Shown here in pieces: positions 1 to 5,839 of a DNA stretch of 7,455 nt. The stretch covers positions 1 through 7,455 of the forward strand of contig JAJRWJ010000062.1 of assembly GCA_024276805.1 (NCBI GenBank). The letters are read 5' to 3'. The position numbers and the translations under genes are program-made. Origin of the DNA: Gammaproteobacteria bacterium. GTDB lineage: Bacteria > Pseudomonadota > Gammaproteobacteria > Methylococcales > Methylomonadaceae. Below the pieces are notes generated by a model. The model was not told the origin of the DNA and did not search any database. It was given only the letters and a program-made list of their open reading frames with translations. How positions within the stretch are numbered: the first letter of the stretch is position 1; every line of letters begins with the position of its first letter.

Positions 1-30
1 ACGGGGTCAGGCAATGCAGTAGAACCCGCT

Positions 31-420
31 TTATTTATTCATTGGCATATTTTGCATCTTGTTCATATTTTGCATTTTATTCATTTTCTTCATCTTGGAC
101 ATCATCTGCATATGATGCTTCTTCATCAGTTTTAACTGCTGGTCCTTCAACTGCTGCTTGCGCATGGGATCTTTTTCGGCAAGAATTTTATCGGAAAGAT
201 CGTGCATCTGCAGCATATGCTCCTGCATCTTTTTCATGCGTTGATCCATTTTCTGTCCATCCATGTCCCCCATACCACTCATGCCACCCATCATGCCCAT
301 TTTCATTCCCTGCTGATTCTGGGGATGGTGTTTTTTTTGCATGGTCTGGTCTTCAGCCATGGCTGTCTGAGCCAATGGCAGCATAATCATCAATACCAAC
401 AGCTTCCAGAAATTATTCAT
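31..420 (-). CDS. Secreted methionine-rich small protein, probable metal (copper) binder
   Basis: This is a complete 129-residue protein. Residues 1-22 form a clear signal peptide (Lys6, a hydrophobic stretch, then AMA before Glu23), so the mature part of about 107 residues should be periplasmic or secreted. Methionine makes up 29 of 129 residues, 25 of them in the mature part, with His pairs at 31-32 and 102-103 and single His at 68 and 73. There is no cysteine. Residues 39-53 are a Gly/Met cluster. From Met107 to Met125 a Met falls at every third residue, partly from a duplicated NKMQNM unit. Met- and His-rich periplasmic segments are typical of proteins that bind copper(I) or silver(I), so metal storage or buffering is the inferred role; I do not recognise a named family. 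The ATG is preceded by GAAGG with about 7 bases of spacing. No metal transporter or sensor gene is visible beside it. A low-complexity structural role is the alternative. Confidence 0.85.
   Translation of the reverse strand: MNNFWKLLVLMIMLPLAQTAMAEDQTMQKKHHPQNQQGMKMGMMGGMSGMGDMDGQKMDQRMKKMQEHMLQMHDLSDKILAEKDPMRKQQLKDQQLKLMKKHHMQMMSKMKKMNKMQNMNKMQNMPMNK
46..81 (-). repeat. 18-bp tandem duplication inside the Met-rich gene
   Basis: Two adjacent 18-base units (46-63 and 64-81) differ at two positions. They encode the repeated hexapeptide NKMQNM near the C-terminus of the Met-rich protein. The duplication keeps the reading frame and extends the every-third-residue methionine pattern, so the tail may vary in length between strains. 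Confidence 0.75.
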
Positions 421-492
421 GTTGTCACCTTCATCGCGTGTTTAGTTGGTTGGAATCTATAAACCCCCCGTCCATAGGCCGCTTATAGCGAA

Positions 493-573
493 AAACAGCG
501 AATACCCATTGCTGTTTAATTTATAACAAAATGGTCTAAGACCATCGATAATGTCGGCACATCCCTGTGTCGG
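493..573. repeat. Three-hairpin intergenic repeat, copy 1
   Basis: The first hairpin pairs AAACAGC (493-499) with GCTGTTT (511-517) around an 11-base loop. The second pairs ATGGTC (531-536) with GACCAT (540-545), with an outer TTAT/ATAA pairing. The third pairs TCGGCAC (554-560) with GTGTCGG (567-573), using G-T wobbles, around the loop ATCCCT. A similar element occurs at 5730-5809 with about 70 percent identity by hand alignment and the same three-stem layout. This copy ends 73 bases upstream of the Met-rich gene, so it may lie in its promoter or leader. I do not know a named family for it. Confidence 0.65.
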
Positions 574-753
574 ATTAGCGCCGGAGATTAACAGATTGAC
601 GCTTAAATTTAGCATATCGACTTCAAAGTTTAACATTTTTTACTTTTAACGCATTCAATTATACTCTTCGCATGTGGATTTTCAGTATTTCGGTGGTTCA
701 TTCTCAGAGCGAGCGCATATAAATCGCTATAAAAATAGCACCTTAGCCTACCA

Positions 754-784
754 CCCGGATTCCTCAAGCTCCATCCGGGCTACG
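754..784. repeat. Palindromic CCCGGAT/ATCCGGG repeat unit
   Basis: CCCGGAT (754-760) and ATCCGGG (773-779) form a 7-bp stem around a 12-base loop and are followed by CTACG. Read on the minus strand this is CGTAGCCCGGATGGAG followed by the other arm. It resembles a dispersed palindromic repeat I recall from many gammaproteobacterial genomes; family membership comes from memory. Only one copy is present in the window. Confidence 0.6.
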
Positions 785-991
785 TTCTATTCTGGATTTG
801 CCGCTTTGTTCATGCCGATGAGCGCTGATTCCCATAGGGAAAAGCCGCTGCAGCATTCTACAGCAAGGTTTTTCAAGGTCGCCTGTAAAAACAAGGCGTG
901 CCGGAGTGCATAACTGTATCGGATTACGTATGACCTCAGCTATGCCGAAACCTTATAAACCCTGTCACCCCAACACGAGGAGGGATCTTTA

Positions 992-1017
992 TCGTTCCCA
1001 TGCTCTGCGTGGGAATC
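992..1017. repeat. Palindromic CGTTCCCAYGC repeat unit
   Basis: TTCCCATGC (995-1003) pairs with GCGTGGGAA (1007-1015) around a 3-base loop, giving a 9-bp stem with one G-T wobble. The form CGTTCCCA-YGC-TCTGCGTGGGAA resembles a dispersed repeat I recall from gammaproteobacterial and other genomes. The wobble position suggests a slightly degenerate copy. Confidence 0.6.
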
Positions 1018-1174
1018 ATGTCTTTCTCTGTTGTAGACTGAACATGGGATGTCAGTGATGACCAGACATTGATTGAACGTGATTATCATTTAGAAACCGG
1101 AACACATTGTCATCAGCAGGCACCGGCGGCAATAGCAATAAATGCTGTGACAATAGCGGCAAGAGCATGGTAAA

Positions 1175-3406
1175 TCACGTTTTACCGGTTCTCTGCCAAT
1201 CATCATAAAATTTTGCTTCACCAGTCTCAATATCATACATCGCGCCGATGATGCCGATTTGTCCGCTTTTCAGCAAATCATTCAGCAACGGACTTTTTTC
1301 CTTGATCTGCTCTGTCATGAGCTCAACATTGCGCGCGGCGACCTTTTCCAACAACGGGCTTTGCATGGTGCTGATTTTTGCCAAGCGGCCTTTTTTGACA
1401 GATTCCACAGCCGGTTGAATCTTGTCCAGCAGAACACTCAGATGATCCAGCCTGACACCACTGCAAGCCCCCTTGATCGCGCCGCAATGGCTGTGCCCCA
1501 ATACAACGATCAGTTTCGAACCAGCCAGCTTGCAGGCGAATTCCATACAGCCCAGGATGTCCTCGTTGATGACGTTTCCGGCGACCCTGACGCTGAAAAT
1601 GTCGCCCAGCCCCTGATCGAAAATCAATTCCTCCGAAGTTCGCGAATCGATACAACTCAAAATGATAGCGATGGGGAACTGTCCAGCCACAGACTCGTTG
1701 ACCTGTTCCAGCAGGTTGCGATGACTTTTCAGGTTGTTGACGAAGCGTTCGTTGCCCGCCTTCAGGATGGTCAGCACATCCTTTGGCGACAAGGCCTGCT
1801 GTGACTCCCTGCTGACCGGCAAGGCAGAGCTGACAGGCGGCAGGACGCCATAGCCACGCAGGTTCTGAATGATCAGGTTGATGTGTTTGTGCTGAGCTTC
1901 GACCTTGAAATTCTGGATAATTTCGTAGACATCGTAATCGATGAATTTGGCAATCGTCGCATCGATCACCACATCGGAATTGTCTGGCAGCTTGTTCAGC
2001 AGCTGCAACAGATTCGCCTTGTTCAAAAAAGTGACATTTTCCGACAGTGTTATGAAGGTCTTGTTGAACTTGTGTTGTTTATGCAGATAAAAACCCAGTT
2101 TCAGGTTTTCCATCAGAATGAAAAAAAACGCAAAGCTCATGCCGATACCGATACCGGTCAACATGTCGGTAAAGATCAGCCCGGCTATGGTCGCAACAAA
2201 GGGCAGAAAATGATTCATGCCAATCCGATATCTGGCTTTGAACACAGATGGCTGAGCCAGCTTGTAACCCACCATCAGCAGGATCGCGGCAAGGCTGGCC
2301 AGCGGTATCCTGTTCAACTGTTCAGATATCAGCAATACCGCCAGCAAAAGCAGCAGTCCATGTTCCATGGCAGCCAGCTTGGAACGACCGCCGTACTGAA
2401 TATTGGCGGAACTGCGCACCACCACCTGGGTGATCGGCAGGCCACCCAGCAGGCCGGAACAGATATTGCCGAAGCCCTGCGCCTTCAGCTCCCTGTTGTT
2501 TGGCGTGACCCGCTTGTAGGGATCCAGTTTATCGGTCGCCTCGACGCTGAGCAGTGTTTCCAGACTGGCGACGATGGCGATGCTCAGGGTAATGGCGTAT
2601 ATTTCCGGATTGGCGATTTGCGTGAAATCCGGGAATGTCAGAAAATTCAGCAGCTCGCTGCTGTCTGCCATGACCGGCAGCTGTACCAGATGATTGCCTG
2701 CCAGCGCCCACTGCGGATACAGGGCGATGAACGCCTGGTTCATTGCGCCACCCGCCAATACGGCGACCAGAGCTCCGTGCAGCCATTGACTGAACCAGAA
2801 CCGTTTGCACCATTCTGTTTCCCAGAGCGTTAAAATGCCCAGGCACACCATGCTGATGACGATAGCCCCCGGGGACACGAAATCGAGCATATGCCGCAGC
2901 TCCGTCAGGGTGGTGTAATCATCGCGTTGAAAAAATGCGATATCTCCAAGATAGTCCCGGTCGTAGCCCAGCGCATGGGGAATCTGTTTGAGAAAAATAA
3001 TGATGCCGATACCCGACAACATGCCGGCGATGACCGCTGAAGGAAAATAATAGCCAATAATGCCTGCGCCCAAGCGCCCCATCAGCAGTTGCATGACGCC
3101 CGCCAAAACCACGGCCAGCAGGAATGCCTCGAAACCCAGATTCTTGATGGCATTGAACACGATCATCACCAGACCGGCTGCAGGACCACTCACGCCAAGC
3201 GCCGATCCGCTCAATGAAGTCACCACGATGCCGCCGATGATTCCCGCGATCAGCCCCGAGAACAGCGGCGCGCCGGAGGCAAGGGAAATGCCCAGGCACA
3301 ATGGCAATGCGATCAGAAAAACGGCTATGCCGGCCGGCACATCATGGCGCAGGCTGTCGCTGGCAAAATGCCAGGCACCTCCCTTCAGCAAACGATCTTT
3401 GGTCAC
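1175..3406 (-). CDS. SulP-family anion transporter fused to beta-carbonic anhydrase
   Basis: This is a 743-residue inner-membrane fusion protein. Residues about 20-435 are a SulP/SLC26-type membrane domain with many hydrophobic helices, the early motif SLASGAPLFSGLIAG (41-55) and SGPAAG (73-78). Residues about 450-520 form a cytoplasmic STAS-like linker. Residues about 538-740 are a complete beta-carbonic anhydrase. Its zinc ligands and catalytic dyad are all present: CIDSR (Cys585, Asp587, Arg589) and GHSHC (His638, Cys641). By family knowledge the transporter half probably moves bicarbonate (sulfate or another anion is possible), and the enzyme half interconverts CO2 and bicarbonate at the inner face. 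Such fusions are a known SulP subclass. The start is GTG at 3406, supported by AAGGAG 8 bases upstream; there is no competing ATG. The gene stands alone, with 532 bases upstream and 754 downstream. The substrate is not shown by the sequence. Confidence 0.95.
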   Translation of the reverse strand: MTKDRLLKGGAWHFASDSLRHDVPAGIAVFLIALPLCLGISLASGAPLFSGLIAGIIGGIVVTSLSGSALGVSGPAAGLVMIVFNAIKNLGFEAFLLAVVLAGVMQLLMGRLGAGIIGYYFPSAVIAGMLSGIGIIIFLKQIPHALGYDRDYLGDIAFFQRDDYTTLTELRHMLDFVSPGAIVISMVCLGILTLWETEWCKRFWFSQWLHGALVAVLAGGAMNQAFIALYPQWALAGNHLVQLPVMADSSELLNFLTFPDFTQIANPEIYAITLSIAIVASLETLLSVEATDKLDPYKRVTPNNRELKAQGFGNICSGLLGGLPITQVVVRSSANIQYGGRSKLAAMEHGLLLLLAVLLISEQLNRIPLASLAAILLMVGYKLAQPSVFKARYRIGMNHFLPFVATIAGLIFTDMLTGIGIGMSFAFFFILMENLKLGFYLHKQHKFNKTFITLSENVTFLNKANLLQLLNKLPDNSDVVIDATIAKFIDYDVYEIIQNFKVEAQHKHINLIIQNLRGYGVLPPVSSALPVSRESQQALSPKDVLTILKAGNERFVNNLKSHRNLLEQVNESVAGQFPIAIILSCIDSRTSEELIFDQGLGDIFSVRVAGNVINEDILGCMEFACKLAGSKLIVVLGHSHCGAIKGACSGVRLDHLSVLLDKIQPAVESVKKGRLAKISTMQSPLLEKVAARNVELMTEQIKEKSPLLNDLLKSGQIGIIGAMYDIETGEAKFYDDWQRTGKT

Positions 3407-3414
3407 TCGGTGCT

Positions 3415-3420
3415 CTCCTT
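3415..3420 (-). promoter_or_regulatory. Ribosome binding site fixing the GTG start of the SulP-CA gene
   Basis: The minus strand reads AAGGAG here, a near-perfect Shine-Dalgarno sequence, 8 bases before GTG at 3406. It decides the start, since the protein begins with a non-ATG codon. Confidence 0.85.
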
Positions 3421-3880
3421 ATCTGGTTGGTGGGAATTATTCGTGAGCCATCCGACACGCTCAGAGACCGTTATTCATTGGCTGTACGGAGCCCACAGAT
3501 GATTATTCAATTACCGCGAAACGGGATTGCAATTCTGGATTTGACTTGAATCACGACATTGATTCCATTACCGATTCGGCCCGGGACAGAAATCCATGCG
3601 GCAATACCCGGATAAACCGGACTCGAGGAAATTCCGCATCGACTGCAGGGACGGGACATGCTGAACCGCCTTAATCAGAGTTAAACAAGAGAGGAAAAAG
3701 CATAGCATGAAACACAGGCGTCTGACAGAAACCGGATGTTTACCGGCTTTCCTGCCGCCCGGCAAATAATGGGTTGCGGCGATGCAATGGCGGGAGTTGT
3801 TTGGAGGTGATGTCGATTGATCATGCAGCGGCCGCGATGATGTCACGCCGGTGACTTTGGGAGGGCTTTGTCAGCTGTCG

Positions 3881-3916
3881 GAACAAGCCGCGATGAGAGT
3901 CATCGCGGCTCGGTTC
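3881..3916 (-). terminator. Strong hairpin after the porin gene, probable transcript end
   Basis: AGCCGCGATGA (3886-3896) and TCATCGCGGCT (3900-3910) form a perfect 11-bp, GC-rich stem with a 3-base loop, extended by GAAC/GTTC across a small internal loop. It lies 23 to 58 bases past the porin stop in the transcript direction. There is only a weak T-rich tail (TTGTTC within the outer arm), so it may be an inefficient intrinsic terminator or an RNA 3'-end stabiliser. Confidence 0.6.
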
Positions 3917-3938
3917 TGACTGGATGTCAGGTGGCCGT

Positions 3939-5315
3939 TCAGAAGGCCAGCTGGGTGCGCAGCGTGAATGCGCCGACGCCATTCGGATCGCCGCCGTTTA
4001 GCAACACAGGAGAGTGGCTGACATTCAGGGCTGTCCGGTAGTCCGCCATGAAACGCACGTTCTGGTTGACATACCAGTTCAGGGCGACGGTCAGGCTGTC
4101 CTGGCTGCCACCAATGATGTCATGGCTGTTCAGGTTGTTCTGGTCGTAACGCGTCGCCAGTTCCCAGGCGCCCCAGCCGCCATCGCGCAGGCTGAAGTTC
4201 CTTTCCGGGCGCAGACGTTTGAATTCACCATCGGAGCCTTTATAGGAACGCGATTCGCCGGTGATGGTCCAGGCCGCCTGAATGTACCACGCAGAGAAGC
4301 TCAGACTGGGCATGTCGCTGCGGTTTACCCAGCTGTTGGCATATTCGAACTGGGCCGAAAACGGGCCGTACATGGCGGCCAGTTCGGCGCCTGCCATGGT
4401 GGCGCTGTCGACGCCGGTCATCTTTCCCGTGTCGGTCAGATACAGGTTGGACATATGCGTGGTTTCGTGCCTGAAACGCAGCGTCTTGTCCATGAGATTA
4501 CCATTGCCGTTCGCTGCCCGGTAGCCGCCGTAGGCGCCCAGGTGGACAACTTGTCCGTCCGCGTTGATCGGCGCCCAGGTGGCGCGTGAGGCAACGGCCC
4601 AGCCCTCACCGGCAAATTTGTTGTTGGTCTTGTTTGGCGTCATTGTATCGCCATACACGCCGACCTGCGCCGACCAGTCGTGGCCCTTGGATTTGATGTT
4701 GAAACCGTTGGCACGATCGAACAACGGTTCGGTCAGGGTGCCCACCAGAGAACGCTCGGTGAACATGATGTCGTTGGAGCTTTCCTGCAGTTCCATGCTG
4801 ATTGGCTGTTTCTGGTTACCGGCGGTGAATTCAAAATGCTTCAGGCCAGTGTAGGTCAGGAAGGCATCTTTGACATGCACGCTGTTGTCGGCAAAATCAG
4901 TTTGTATGATGAATTTCCAGTCGCGCCACAGCACGCCTTTGAGGTTCATCCGGACTCGGCGTATTTCGGTGCCGTCATTGGCTTTGACGGTATTACCATT
5001 TTCTGTCAGGTTGTTGTTTTTTGTCGCCCAGGTTGTGTCGGCATGGATACGGCCTCCTATTTTAAATTTGAATTCCTTGTCCGCCGTTTCCACCTGCAGA
5101 CCCTTGCGGCCCAGTTTGACTCTGATGTTGTTGACGTCCTGCTTGGACAGCGTCTCTTTTTTCACCAGTGAGTCATGTTGTTCCTGGGAGATTGCGCCGT
5201 TTTTCAAAAGCATGTCCAGCAGTTCCTGGTCTGCTGCCCGTGCTGGAAGACTGTGCAAGGCAGCCGCACTGAGCAAGGCCAGCCCGAGCATACTGCGTTC
5301 GATGTTAAGTGCCAT
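3939..5315 (-). CDS. Outer-membrane porin, phosphate-selective OprO/OprP type
   Basis: This is a 458-residue outer-membrane beta-barrel precursor. Numbered from the chosen ATG, residues 1-27 are a signal peptide ending ARA before Ala-Asp. Residues about 28-75 form a helical segment (a LLKNGAISQEQHDSL-type stretch) usual at the N-terminus of this family. The barrel then shows the family pattern: FKIGGRIHADTTW near 83-96, RRVRMNLKG near 119-127, and GNQKQPISMELQESSNDIMF near 166-185. The chain ends in Phe, as expected for assembly by the Bam complex. Family members pass phosphate or pyrophosphate, though the annotation is often applied broadly, so the substrate is inferred. A second in-frame ATG lies 15 bases upstream at 5330. 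I prefer 5315 because GAGG precedes it by 9 bases, while nothing purine-rich precedes 5330. A candidate Pho box upstream supports a phosphate role. Confidence 0.88.
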   Translation of the reverse strand: MALNIERSMLGLALLSAAALHSLPARAADQELLDMLLKNGAISQEQHDSLVKKETLSKQDVNNIRVKLGRKGLQVETADKEFKFKIGGRIHADTTWATKNNNLTENGNTVKANDGTEIRRVRMNLKGVLWRDWKFIIQTDFADNSVHVKDAFLTYTGLKHFEFTAGNQKQPISMELQESSNDIMFTERSLVGTLTEPLFDRANGFNIKSKGHDWSAQVGVYGDTMTPNKTNNKFAGEGWAVASRATWAPINADGQVVHLGAYGGYRAANGNGNLMDKTLRFRHETTHMSNLYLTDTGKMTGVDSATMAGAELAAMYGPFSAQFEYANSWVNRSDMPSLSFSAWYIQAAWTITGESRSYKGSDGEFKRLRPERNFSLRDGGWGAWELATRYDQNNLNSHDIIGGSQDSLTVALNWYVNQNVRFMADYRTALNVSHSPVLLNGGDPNGVGAFTLRTQLAF

Positions 5316-5324
5316 TGGAATAAA

Positions 5325-5328
5325 CCTC
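5325..5328 (-). promoter_or_regulatory. Ribosome binding site choosing between two porin ATG codons
   Basis: The minus strand reads GAGG here, overlapping the upstream ATG (5330) and lying 9 bases before the ATG at 5315. The bases before 5330 are T-rich with no Shine-Dalgarno match, so 5315 is the more likely start. Confidence 0.55.
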
Positions 5329-5384
5329 ATGTAGTAAAAAAATCACAAACCGTTGAAAAGCAACCACGGCTCGTCAGAAGCTGC

Positions 5385-5390
5385 ATGGTA
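5385..5390 (-). promoter_or_regulatory. Candidate -10 element of the porin promoter
   Basis: The minus strand reads TACCAT (4 of 6 to TATAAT), exactly 10 bases downstream of the candidate Pho box. This is the usual geometry where PhoB replaces a -35 element. A start site near 5378 would give a leader of about 60 bases. The match is weak alone; the spacing is what recommends it. Confidence 0.4.
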
Positions 5391-5400
5391 AATGAGTATT

Positions 5401-5418
5401 GTTACAGGAGTATGACAA
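5401..5418 (-). promoter_or_regulatory. Candidate Pho box upstream of the porin
   Basis: The minus strand reads TTGTCAT, then a 4-base spacer ACTC, then CTGTAAC. The PhoB consensus is two CTGTCAT heptamers separated by 4 bases; the heptamers match 6 of 7 and 5 of 7. It lies 85 bases before the chosen porin ATG, with a -10-like element at the right distance. This fits a phosphate-starvation-induced porin, but it is found by eye and could be chance. Confidence 0.5.
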
Positions 5419-5439
5419 GGGCAGGGCGCCGGGCCGGCA

Positions 5440-5631
5440 TTGTCTAGTGATGATTTGCTGACTTTCCGGGCTAAATCGGCGCACGCCGGGAGGATGTATT
5501 TATCTGAGCTAAGATTGCTTTATCCGGCATTTCGATCAGCGCTGGAGAAGGCCGGTATGACGCTATTCAGTGCTTACCTGGAAAAATGGCTGGGGATGCA
5601 GAACGATGCCGGCGGAGATCGCGAAGAGTGA
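5440..5631 (+). CDS. Doubtful 63-residue ORF, unknown
   Basis: This is the only plus-strand frame outside a gene shadow that looks at all protein-like. Residues about 19-48 read as two amphipathic helices (an YLSELRLLYPAFRSALEKAG-type stretch, then FSAYLEKWLG), and codon choice resembles the neighbouring genes. Against it, the first start is TTG with no well-spaced Shine-Dalgarno sequence, and the only ATG (5494) has GGGAGG directly against it. It would run opposite to all other genes, just upstream of the porin promoter region. It may be a small gene, a decayed remnant, or chance. I recognise no family. Confidence 0.25.
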   Translation: MSSDDLLTFRAKSAHAGRMYLSELRLLYPAFRSALEKAGMTLFSAYLEKWLGMQNDAGGDREE

Positions 5632-5655
5632 ATGCCCGCGGGTGAGAAGAACGAA

Positions 5656-5667
5656 GGGGGGGGGGGG
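5656..5667. repeat. Homopolymer run of 12 G
   Basis: Twelve consecutive G (12 C on the minus strand) lie in the porin-HDOD spacer, about 240 bases upstream of the Pho-box candidate and 24 bases after the stop of the doubtful small ORF. Such tracts can change length by slippage. They are also prone to sequencing error, so the exact length is uncertain. Confidence 0.85.
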
Positions 5668-5729
5668 CAGATGCCGCCATCACCCACTCGTATTGCGGAA
5701 TACCTGTCGTACAGATAGTTAGAGTCTAT

Positions 5730-5809
5730 AAACAGCAAATGCGATTGGCTGTTTTATTCATAATCAATGACTTGGAGCCATTGATTATGCCGGCACTTCC
5801 CTGTGCCGG
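5730..5809. repeat. Three-hairpin intergenic repeat, copy 2
   Basis: The first hairpin pairs AAACAGC (5730-5736) with GCTGTTT (5748-5754) around an 11-base loop, as in copy 1. The second pairs CATAATCAATG (5759-5769) with CATTGATTATG (5779-5789), an 11-bp stem. The third pairs CCGGCAC (5790-5796) with GTGCCGG (5803-5809) around TTCCCT. Stem layout, order and loop sizes largely match 493-573, while the middle stem differs in sequence but still pairs. This copy lies just past the HDOD gene and the hairpin over its stop. Confidence 0.7.
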
Positions 5810-5812
5810 ATC

Positions 5813-5839
5813 AGTTCCCGTCATTTATAGACGGGAACT
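5813..5839 (-). terminator. 10-bp hairpin overlapping the HDOD stop codon
   Basis: AGTTCCCGTC (5813-5822) and GACGGGAACT (5830-5839) form a perfect 10-bp stem with a 7-base AT-rich loop. The arm overlaps the TAG stop at 5838-5840. No T-run follows in the transcript direction, so classic intrinsic termination is unlikely to come from it alone. Together with the three hairpins immediately beyond, it probably marks or protects the 3' end of the HDOD transcript. Confidence 0.5.

Larger units (their letters stand above)
421..1174. other. Long intergenic spacer rich in palindromic repeats
   Basis: This 754-base stretch lies between the start of the Met-rich gene and the end of the SulP-carbonic anhydrase gene. 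I find no convincing gene. A 79-codon plus-strand frame at 674-913 runs through a palindromic repeat and looks non-coding. The stretch holds one copy of the three-hairpin repeat (493-573) and two more palindromic repeat units (754-784 and 992-1017). Just before the last there is a possible degenerate repeat at 964-990 that reads, on the minus strand, AAGATCCCTCC followed later by GGGGTGACA. Bases 585-750 are AT-rich and bases 1020-1168 show nothing I can name. The promoter of the Met-rich gene should lie between 421 and about 560, but no clear -35/-10 pair stands out. Confidence 0.6.
3407..3938. other. Intergenic spacer between SulP-CA and porin genes
   Basis: These 532 bases separate the porin stop from the SulP-CA start. 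The hairpin just after the porin is listed separately. A smaller palindrome, GTCAC/GTGAC, sits at 3842-3855, and a GAATCA/TGATTC dyad at 3548-3565 lies about 145 bases upstream of the SulP-CA start, where an operator would be plausible. A weak promoter-like pair on the minus strand, TTGCAA then TTGAAT with a 16-base gap, lies roughly at 3495-3525, and I do not rely on it. A 92-codon minus-strand frame (3568-3846) and a 20-codon plus-strand frame (3707-3769) are present but unconvincing. Confidence 0.5.
5316..5837. other. Spacer between porin start and HDOD stop
   Basis: About 520 bases lie between the two genes. In transcript direction from the HDOD end the spacer contains the 10-bp hairpin overlapping the HDOD stop, copy 2 of the three-hairpin repeat, a run of 12 G on the plus strand, a doubtful 63-codon plus-strand frame, and the Pho-box and -10 candidates for the porin. 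Each is listed separately. I see nothing else assignable. Confidence 0.6.

Noticed and set aside
1..30. Possible terminator after the Met-rich gene
   Set aside because: An imperfect CGGGT/ACCCCG pairing with a long loop at the window edge; not enough sequence to judge.
674..913. 79-codon plus-strand frame in the repeat-rich spacer
   Set aside because: It includes a palindromic repeat (754-784) and its peptide looks like translated non-coding DNA.
1169..1186. GGTAAA/TTTACC hairpin at the SulP-CA stop as a terminator
   Set aside because: Only a 6-bp AT-rich stem with no T-run; too weak to call.
1259..1804. 181-codon plus-strand frame
   Set aside because: Antisense shadow of the carbonic anhydrase domain, whose catalytic motifs are on the minus strand.
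1883..2833. 316-codon open frame on the plus strand
   Set aside because: It lies fully antisense to the SulP-carbonic anhydrase gene, is Gln/His-rich, has no family pattern, and is a reading-frame shadow.
3538..3552. GATT-N7-AATC dyad as a LysR-type operator for the SulP-CA gene
   Set aside because: The spacing does not fit the T-N11-A pattern and no regulator gene is adjacent.
3707..3769. 20-codon plus-strand frame (MKHRRLTETG...) after a GAGGA-like sequence
   Set aside because: The ribosome-site-like bases are suggestive, but the peptide is too short and featureless to support a gene.
3568..3846. 92-codon minus-strand frame between the porin and SulP-CA genes
   Set aside because: Composition unlike a protein, with no convincing ribosome site or family; it contains one hydrophobic patch only.
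4014..4589. 191-codon plus-strand frame
   Set aside because: Antisense shadow of the porin; no signal, motif or ribosome site.
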